Assembly: GCF_020171625.1 (NCBI RefSeq)
Contig: NZ_JAIUZY010000004.1
Coordinates: 527,089 to 591,088, forward strand
From: Salipiger bermudensis
GTDB lineage: Bacteria > Pseudomonadota > Alphaproteobacteria > Rhodobacterales > Rhodobacteraceae
DNA: 64,000 nucleotides
Reading direction: 5' to 3'
How positions within the stretch are numbered: position 1 is the stretch's first letter; every line of letters begins with the position of its first letter. A program made the translations under genes and the position numbers. Under the pieces are notes generated by a model. That model was given only the letters and a program-made list of their open reading frames with translations, did no database searches and was not told where the DNA came from. Of this stretch, positions 59,001 to 64,000 are shown piece by piece.

Positions 59001-59522
59001 GTGATGTTCTGGAAGATCTTCGACCGCATCGAGCAGGTGCTGGCGCTGGCCGCCCTCAGCGGCTTGGTGCTCGCGGTGCTGTTTGCCGCCATCGGACGCA
59101 GCATCGGCGCGCCGGTGGCCGCCGCGCCGCAATACGCGCAGCTCGCGCTGATCTGGGCCTGTGTCCTGGGCGCCGACATCGCGGCGCGGCAGGGCCAGCA
59201 CATCCGGGTCAACGCGCTCTACTACATGCTTCCGAACAAGGGACGGGCGGCGGTCTCTCTGCTCTGCCTCGCGCTGGTGCTGCCGTTCCTCGGCTTCATC
59301 GCCTGGGAAGGCTGGCTTCTTGCCACCGGCAACTGGGAGCGCGAGCTGGGCGCCTCGGGCCTGTCCTACGGGCTCGTCACGCTGGCGCTGCCGGTCGGCG
59401 CGGTGCTGCTGGCGCTGTCCTTCCTCCGCCGCCTCGCCGCCGTGGGGCTGCTCGCGCTCTTCGATCATCTCGAAGACGAAGACACCGATCCCGAAGACCT
59501 CGCCGCGGAGGAAGTACTGTGA
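59001..59522 (+). CDS. dctQ: TRAP transporter small permease DctQ
   Basis: A 173-residue membrane protein with GGGAGG seven bases before GTG 59001 (ATG 59004 is the alternative). Four helices are visible, with the DctQ signature PQYAQLALIWACVLGADIAARQ-type segment near residue 50 (QYAQLALIWACVLGADIAA). The acidic C-terminus (DEDTDPEDLAAEEVL) is unusual but harmless. It overlaps dctM by four bases. Confidence 0.9.
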   Translation: MMFWKIFDRIEQVLALAALSGLVLAVLFAAIGRSIGAPVAAAPQYAQLALIWACVLGADIAARQGQHIRVNALYYMLPNKGRAAVSLLCLALVLPFLGFIAWEGWLLATGNWERELGASGLSYGLVTLALPVGAVLLALSFLRRLAAVGLLALFDHLEDEDTDPEDLAAEEVL

Positions 59523-60805
59523 TTTCCGGACTCATCCTTATCGCCGCCCTGCTGCTGATCGCCATCGGGATGCCCGTGGCCTTTGCCATCGGCATCTCCG
59601 GCACCGCCTATTTCCTGCTGCCCTCGACCTTCCTGCCGGACTCCACCGCCGTGCAGCGCATCGTCGCCGTCTCGCAGAGCTTCCCCCTGCTGGCGGTGCC
59701 GCTGTTCATCCTGCTCGGCAACCTGATGAACGGCTCGGGCATCACCGAGCGGCTGATCCGCCTGTCGACCACGCTGGCAGGCTGGATGCGCGGCGGGCTG
59801 GCGCAATCCTCGATCCTGCTGAGCGCGCTGATGGGCGGCGTTTCCGGCTCGGCCGTCGCCGACGCGGCGATGCAGGCGCGGGTGCTGGGCGTGCCGATGG
59901 TGCAGCGCGGCTACTCGCCGGGCTTCGCCGGGTCGCTGCTGTCCATCGGCGGGTTGATCACCGCAACCATCCCGCCGAGCCTCGGGCTCATTCTCTACGG
60001 CTATCTCGGAGAGGTCTCGATCGGGCGGCTGTTCATCGCGGGGATCGTGCCGGGCGTCCTGCTGACCGTGGCGCTGATGGCGACCACCTCGGCGGTGGCG
60101 CGCCGCCGGGGCTATGTGCCCGAGCGCGAGACCCTGCCGACGCTCGCCGAGGTCTGGCGCGATTTCGTCGGCGGCTTCTGGGCGGTGCTCTTCCCGGTCT
60201 GGCTGCTGGTCGGCATCCGCTTCGGCTTCTTCACACCGTCCGAGGCCGGCGCCTTCGCCATCGCCTACACCCTCGTCATCGGCATGTTCGTCTATCGCGA
60301 ACTGACCCCCGCCAAGGTGCTCGCGGCCTTTCGCCAGACCCTGACCGACATCGGGATGATCATGCTCATCATCCTGTTTTCCGGCACCTTCGGCTATGTC
60401 ATCACCTTCGAGCGCGTGCCGCAGGACATCGCGGAATTCGCGCTGACCGCGATGACCAACCCGACGGTTCTGCTCTTCGTCGTCGCGGGCTTCCTGCTGG
60501 TGCTCGGGATGCTGATCGAGGCCACGGTGCTGGTGATGCTGCTGACCCCGATCCTGGTGCCGGTCATCACGGCGGCGGGCATCGACCCGGTGCATTTCGG
60601 CCTGGTGATGATGACGCTGGTGACCTTCGGCGGCATGACGCCCCCGGTCGGCGTGTCGATGTTCACCGTCTGCGGCATCCTCGGCTGCTCCTACAAGGAT
60701 TACACCGTCGAGGCCCTGCCCTTCATCGGCGCGGTGCTGCTGACCGTGGTGGTGATGATCCTCTTCCCGCAGGTCGTCCTGTTCCTGCCCGACTGGCTGA
60801 TGTGA
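59519..60805 (+). CDS. dctM: TRAP transporter large permease DctM
   Basis: A 428-residue, roughly 12-helix protein starting with GTG. DctM marks include PLLAVPLFILLGNLMNGSGI, GGVSGSAVADAAMQARVLG, TATIPPSLGLILYGYLGE and the C-terminal FGGMTPPVGVSMFTVCGIL. It forms the sodium-driven transport channel with DctQ. Stop overlaps the uxaC GTG (GTGA). Confidence 0.93.
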   Translation: MISGLILIAALLLIAIGMPVAFAIGISGTAYFLLPSTFLPDSTAVQRIVAVSQSFPLLAVPLFILLGNLMNGSGITERLIRLSTTLAGWMRGGLAQSSILLSALMGGVSGSAVADAAMQARVLGVPMVQRGYSPGFAGSLLSIGGLITATIPPSLGLILYGYLGEVSIGRLFIAGIVPGVLLTVALMATTSAVARRRGYVPERETLPTLAEVWRDFVGGFWAVLFPVWLLVGIRFGFFTPSEAGAFAIAYTLVIGMFVYRELTPAKVLAAFRQTLTDIGMIMLIILFSGTFGYVITFERVPQDIAEFALTAMTNPTVLLFVVAGFLLVLGMLIEATVLVMLLTPILVPVITAAGIDPVHFGLVMMTLVTFGGMTPPVGVSMFTVCGILGCSYKDYTVEALPFIGAVLLTVVVMILFPQVVLFLPDWLM

Positions 60806-62202
60806 GGCCCGAATTGCTGCACCCCGACCGCCTGTTCCCCGTCGATCCCGGCACCCGCACCCTGGCCCGCGCGCTCTACGAGACCGTGGCGTCTGCGCCG
60901 ATCATCTCGCCGCACGGCCACACCGACCCGCGCTGGTGGGGCGAGAACCCGGCCTTCAGCGACCCTGCCGCGCTGTTCGTGACGCCGGATCACTACCTGA
61001 CCCGGATGCTCACCAGCCAGGGCGTGCCCTTCGAGGCGCTGGGGATCGGTGCGGGGGCCGAAACCGACCCGCGCACCATCTGGCGCACCTTCGCCGAACA
61101 CTACCACCTGTTCCGGGGCACGCCCTCGCGTCTCTGGGTCGATCATGCGCTGTCCGAGGTCTTCGGCGTCACGCAGCGGCTGAGCCCCGAGACGGCCGAT
61201 GTCGCCTATGATGCGATCGCCGAGAAGCTGGCGCTGCCGGAGTTCCGCCCCCGCGCGCTTTACGACCGCTTAGGCATCGAGGTGATCGCCACCACCGACA
61301 GCGCGCTCGATGATCTGGAGCAGCACCGCAAGGCGCAGGCCTCGGGCTGGACGGGCCGCGTGGTGCCGACCTATCGCCCCGATGCGGTGACCGATCCCGA
61401 CGTGCCCGGTTTCGTGCAGAACCTCGACCGGCTCGGAGAGCTGACAGGTTGCGATACCGGCACCTGGCAAGGCTATCTCGACGCGCATCGTGCGCGCCGG
61501 GCGTTCTTTGCAGAGATGGGCGCGACAGCGACCGACCACGGCCACGCGACGCCGCGCACCGCCGATCTGCCGCGGGCCGAGGCCGAGGCGCTCTATGACC
61601 GGCTCCGCGCGGGGCGCGCCGCGCCCGGCGATGCCGAGCTGTTCCGCGCCCAGATGCTGACCGAGATGGCCCGGATGTCCGCCGAGGACGGCCTCGTGAT
61701 GCAAATCCATTCAGGCTCGTCGCGGAGCCATTCCGACGCCGTGCGGGCGCGCTACGGCACCGACCGTGGCTTCGACATTCCCATCCCCGTCAGCTTCACC
61801 GAGGCGCTGCGGCCGATGCTCAACGCCGTGGGCCTGACGCCGGGGCTTCAGATCATCCTCTACACGCTCGACGAGTCCACCTATTCGCGCGAGCTTGCGC
61901 CGCTGGCGGGGGTCTGGCCCTGCCTGCTGCTCGGGCCGCCCTGGTGGTTCCAAGACAGCTACGAGGGCATGACCCGTTTCCGCCAGATCGCCACCGAAAC
62001 CGCCGGGTTCCACAACCTCGCCGGCTTCAACGACGACACGCGGGCGCTGTGCTCTATCCCCGCGCGGCACGACGTGGCACGACGGGTGGATTGCGCGTTC
62101 CTCGCGGGGCTGGTGACGACGCACCGACTGGAGGAGGACGAAGCCTTCGAGGTCCTCCCCCTTCTGACCGGCGATCTGGCACGCCGCGCGTTCCGGCTTT
62201 AA
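60802..62202 (+). CDS. uxaC: Glucuronate (uronate) isomerase
   Basis: A 466-residue enzyme converting D-glucuronate to D-fructuronate, or galacturonate to tagaturonate. It starts with GTG 60802. Family parts are LLHPDRLFPVDPGTRTLARA, APIISPHGHTDPRWW with the metal His pair, MQIHSGSSRSHSD, and GPPWWFQDSYEGMTRFRQIA near residue 380. It completes the pathway glucuronate to fructuronate to mannonate to 2-dehydro-3-deoxygluconate; the later kdgK/kdgA steps are not in the window. Downstream the sequence is interrupted by insertion elements. Confidence 0.94.
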   Translation: MRPELLHPDRLFPVDPGTRTLARALYETVASAPIISPHGHTDPRWWGENPAFSDPAALFVTPDHYLTRMLTSQGVPFEALGIGAGAETDPRTIWRTFAEHYHLFRGTPSRLWVDHALSEVFGVTQRLSPETADVAYDAIAEKLALPEFRPRALYDRLGIEVIATTDSALDDLEQHRKAQASGWTGRVVPTYRPDAVTDPDVPGFVQNLDRLGELTGCDTGTWQGYLDAHRARRAFFAEMGATATDHGHATPRTADLPRAEAEALYDRLRAGRAAPGDAELFRAQMLTEMARMSAEDGLVMQIHSGSSRSHSDAVRARYGTDRGFDIPIPVSFTEALRPMLNAVGLTPGLQIILYTLDESTYSRELAPLAGVWPCLLLGPPWWFQDSYEGMTRFRQIATETAGFHNLAGFNDDTRALCSIPARHDVARRVDCAFLAGLVTTHRLEEDEAFEVLPLLTGDLARRAFRL

Positions 62203-62299
62203 CCGCCATGATCGCAGTGTGCGCCTGACTGGGCTCGGGGCCTCTCCCGACGCCCTCTCCGTTCAAGGGTTGCGCACGGTTCCGGGCGCCGAGCTGAGG

Positions 62300-62401
62300 T
62301 GTCTGGGAAACCAGGTGTTTGATCCCACGGTTTGATGGTGTGATCCTGTCGAAGGAATGGGAGGAAGCCCGATGGGACAGGTTCGTCACGGAAGCGCCAC
62401 G
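62300..62401 (+). mobile_element. 5' remnant of an IS481-family insertion sequence
   Basis: The segment starting TGTCTGGGAAACCAGGTG at 62300 followed by GGAATGGGAGGAAG and ATG 62372 encodes MGQVRHGSAT, the N-terminus of a common IS481-family transposase. After ten codons similarity stops, about 20 bp before the inverted repeat of the adjacent IS3-family element. It is a truncated copy. Confidence 0.65.
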
Positions 62402-62448
62402 TACTGTCACCCCGCAGCGGCGTATCGATCCATCTGAATCTGCTCAGG

Positions 62449-63304
62449 TTAAGCTGCTAATGTGAATGCCTCGGCAGGCGTGCGCATGGCAAGCGCCTGA
62501 TGAGCGCGGCGGTTGTTATAGAAGCTGATCCAGTCACCGATGAGGCGCATCGCGTGCTGGATGGTCTCAAAACGGTGGCGATGCCCGCATTGCTCCTTCA
62601 GCGTCCGGACGAAGCATTCGACCATGCCGTTCTGCTGGGGACAGTGTGGGGGGATGAACTCCTGCTTCAGGCCGTAACTGCGGGCGATCTTGGTGAAGTG
62701 GAGGCTGGTGAAGACCAGACCGTTGTCCGACCTCAACAAGAACTCTTTCTCGACCTTGCCCAAAGTGCCGAACCTGGCGATCAGCGCATGCTCGAGGGCG
62801 GCGCTGGCGGTCGTGGCTTTGCCGGACTTCGACAGGTGCCAGCCCAGCAACTCGCGGGTGTGGCAGTCGATCACCAATGCCAAGGAAGCCCAGCCGTCCT
62901 TGCCCGTCCAGATACGGGCGAGATCCGTCGACCAGCGCTCGTTCGGCGCAGCCGCGACCGACGGCAAGGCCTGGATACGGGGCCGCATGCCCACGGCACG
63001 CTTGCGCACCCGTCGCCCGGCGGGCGCATGCGCAGCATGCTGCCGAGAGGGGCCAGCCCTTGATCAGGAAGATCCGCTGCACGGTGTTCTTGTTGAACCC
63101 CAAGAGCCAAGCCCCGGTCCGATAGCCAAAGGACGGCTCTTCCTCGATCAGCGTCTTGATCGGCTCGCAAAAGCGGGCCTCGACCTTAGGCGCAGCCTTC
63201 ACCGGCTTGTGGGACCGTCCCCCTCGGGATGCCGAACCAGGCACGCAGCTTGGCGACCGACACAACGATGCCCTCGGCAATGAGGCCCTGCTGGATGCGA
63301 CGGA
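62449..63304 (-). pseudogene. IS3-family transposase orfB with frameshifts
   Basis: The integrase core is intact in one frame (62449-63009): WSTDLARIWTGKDGWASLAL with the first Asp, RSDNGLVFTSLHF with the second and CPQQNGMVECFVRTLKEQC with the Glu of the DDE triad. The N-terminal part is spread over other frames: ELIRRIQQGLIAEGIVVSV near 63290, then KPVKAAPKVEARFCEPIK and SFGYRTGAWLLGFNKNTVQR to about 63060. At least two frameshifts (near 63210 and 63035) are needed to join them, so the enzyme is inactive. Confidence 0.8.
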
Positions 63305-63622
63305 TCAATTCCCGTCCTGCGCATCCAGCAGGGCCTGCAGCTTTTTTCGCGCCCGCAGCTCCAGCATCGCCTTTCCATAGGCTTCCTGCAGGTCCCGGAG
63401 CTGCTTCTCGTATTGCTCGCGGATGTCGAGCGGGTTGGCGCGCAGCGAGTTCTCCATGCCGCGCTTGGCATCCTCGACCCAGCCCTCGATCTCTGAGGGC
63501 GTCAGGTCAAAAGACCGGCAGGCCTCCGACACGGTCGTCTTGCCTTGGATGATCTCGATGACGAGCGCCGTCGTACGCTTCGCCGTCCACCGCTTGATGC
63601 TGTCGTCTATCGTCTTACTCAT
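63305..63622 (-). CDS. IS3-family orfA (transposase helix-turn-helix subunit)
   Basis: A 105-residue protein, MSKTIDDSIKRWTAKRTTAL at the start, with a helix-turn-helix (QGKTTVSEACRSFDLTPSEI) and a C-terminal leucine-rich coiled coil (YEKQLRDLQEAYGKAMLELR), as in OrfA of IS3 elements that form OrfAB by programmed frameshift. The stop overlaps the orfB reading frame. The gene itself looks intact though its orfB is broken. Confidence 0.82.
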   Translation of the reverse strand: MSKTIDDSIKRWTAKRTTALVIEIIQGKTTVSEACRSFDLTPSEIEGWVEDAKRGMENSLRANPLDIREQYEKQLRDLQEAYGKAMLELRARKKLQALLDAQDGN

Positions 63623-63799
63623 GGCTACGTTCTCCCTTGTAGCATGAGCAGGTTTTCACTGGGTCGATACACCCTTGCGAAGCAAGTTCATCATCGCCCC
63701 CGAGCGTTTAGTCTGTCCCTCCGCCCCTTTGAACCTCTTAGCTATTCCAAGGAAACCAAAATGCTCAGGGCAAACCGCAAGTGAATAGCCCCGCGTTTC

Positions 63800-64000
63800 T
63801 TAGACGCCTTCGTATCTCAGTTTTTGCTGCCGCTCGAAGTCGACCGGCGACAGCATTCCGTTCCGGGCGTGTTTGCGCTTCGGGTTGTAGAACATCTCGA
63901 TGTAGTCGAACACATCCTGCCTGGCCTCTTCGCGTGTTCGGTAGGTCCGTCGCCTGACCCGCTCTCGCTTCAGCAGGTTGAAGAAGCTCTCGGGCGAGAC
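63800..64000 (-). mobile_element. C-terminal part of a second IS3-family transposase (runs off the window)
   Basis: The minus strand is open from the window end to the TAA at 63802-63800. It encodes SPESFFNLLKRERVRRRTYR followed by TREEARQDVFDYIEMFYNPK and ending in RKHARNGMLSPVDFERQQK, the conserved end of the DDE domain of IS3-type OrfB. It belongs to a different subgroup from the element at 62422. The remaining 130 bp between the two elements contain no gene that I recognise. Confidence 0.8.

Larger units (their letters stand above)
62422..63670 (-). mobile_element. IS3-family insertion sequence, about 1.25 kb, degenerate
   Basis: The element contains orfA (63305-63622) and a frameshifted orfB (62449-63304), both on the minus strand. 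Candidate terminal inverted repeats are GTATCGATCCATCTGAATC on the plus strand from 62422 and GTATCGACCCAGTGAAAAC on the minus strand from 63670, both continuing into CTGCTCA. No target-site duplication is evident. Confidence 0.75.

Noticed and set aside
1..64000. CRISPR arrays, tRNA or rRNA genes, prophage structural genes, defence systems
   Set aside because: No regularly spaced repeats, cloverleaf-type sequences, rRNA signatures or recognisable phage or defence proteins were noticed anywhere in the window.

Overview
The window looks like a chromosomal segment of a marine alphaproteobacterium of the family Rhodobacteraceae (Roseobacter group). The basis is high GC with GC-rich third codon positions, a ccmI-ruvX-DUF1289 segment, an unusually large share of secondary transporters (two TTT systems, one TRAP system), an AbrB-type permease, and the GGGGGC-AGC-GCCCCC intergenic hairpin common in that family. 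The assignment is inference; there is no rRNA or other marker gene in the window.

Left third (1-25.2 kb). Housekeeping genes come first: the end of ccmI, ruvX, a DUF1289 protein, an RTX-repeat protein, a TauE/SafE permease and dusA. A PQQ-type sugar dehydrogenase with a c-type cytochrome follows. Next is an operon of unknown function (7611-11575) in which two paralogous exported proteins flank a DUF805 protein and a small membrane protein. After a YihY-type membrane protein comes a minus-strand btuFCD-like transporter preceded by a full cobalamin riboswitch, with a pseudoazurin gene attached at its 3' end. A LysR/NmrA-type pair and a VOC protein precede the most unusual locus (19417-25188). 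There a TetR regulator and a sulfotransferase diverge from a four-gene overlapping operon: KAS III-like condensing enzyme, NAD-dependent reductase/epimerase, metallo-beta-lactamase-fold hydrolase and F390-synthetase/PaaK-like adenylating enzyme. Two near-identical operator-like sequences lie in the divergent promoter. It reads as a small acyl-derived metabolite pathway that I cannot match to a described one.

Middle (25.2-46.5 kb). A tricarboxylate utilisation island holds a TctDE-like two-component system, TctC, a fused TctA-TctB permease, a PrpF-type isomerase, a UspA protein, a 53-residue small protein and a 2-hydroxyacid dehydrogenase. It continues with an AbrB-type permease, a GntR regulator under a perfect 28-bp palindrome, and tricarballylate dehydrogenase TcuA with its electron-transfer partner TcuB. 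A decay zone (39.0-39.9 kb) carries an SDR fragment and an IS5/IS427-like transposase remnant. Then come a zinc alcohol dehydrogenase, a flavin monooxygenase with an N-terminal NTF2-like domain, and an AcoR-like regulator lacking the sigma-54 contact loop. An Rrf2 regulator diverges from a thioredoxin-reductase-like flavoprotein.

Right third (46.8-64 kb). A sulfatase-MarR pair diverges from a second TTT transporter (tctCBA), suggesting uptake and desulfation of an organic sulfate ester. After a methyltransferase there is a tightly overlapped hexuronate operon: GntR regulator, uxuA, uxuB, AGE-family epimerase, TRAP dctPQM, uxaC. The window ends in nested insertion sequences: an IS481-family 5' remnant, a frameshifted IS3-family element with recognisable terminal repeats, and the 3' end of a second IS3-family transposase.

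Overlapping stop/start codons (ATGA, GTGA) are frequent and define most operons. Many starts were moved inward from the longest frame on the basis of Shine-Dalgarno sequences, signal peptides and family length.
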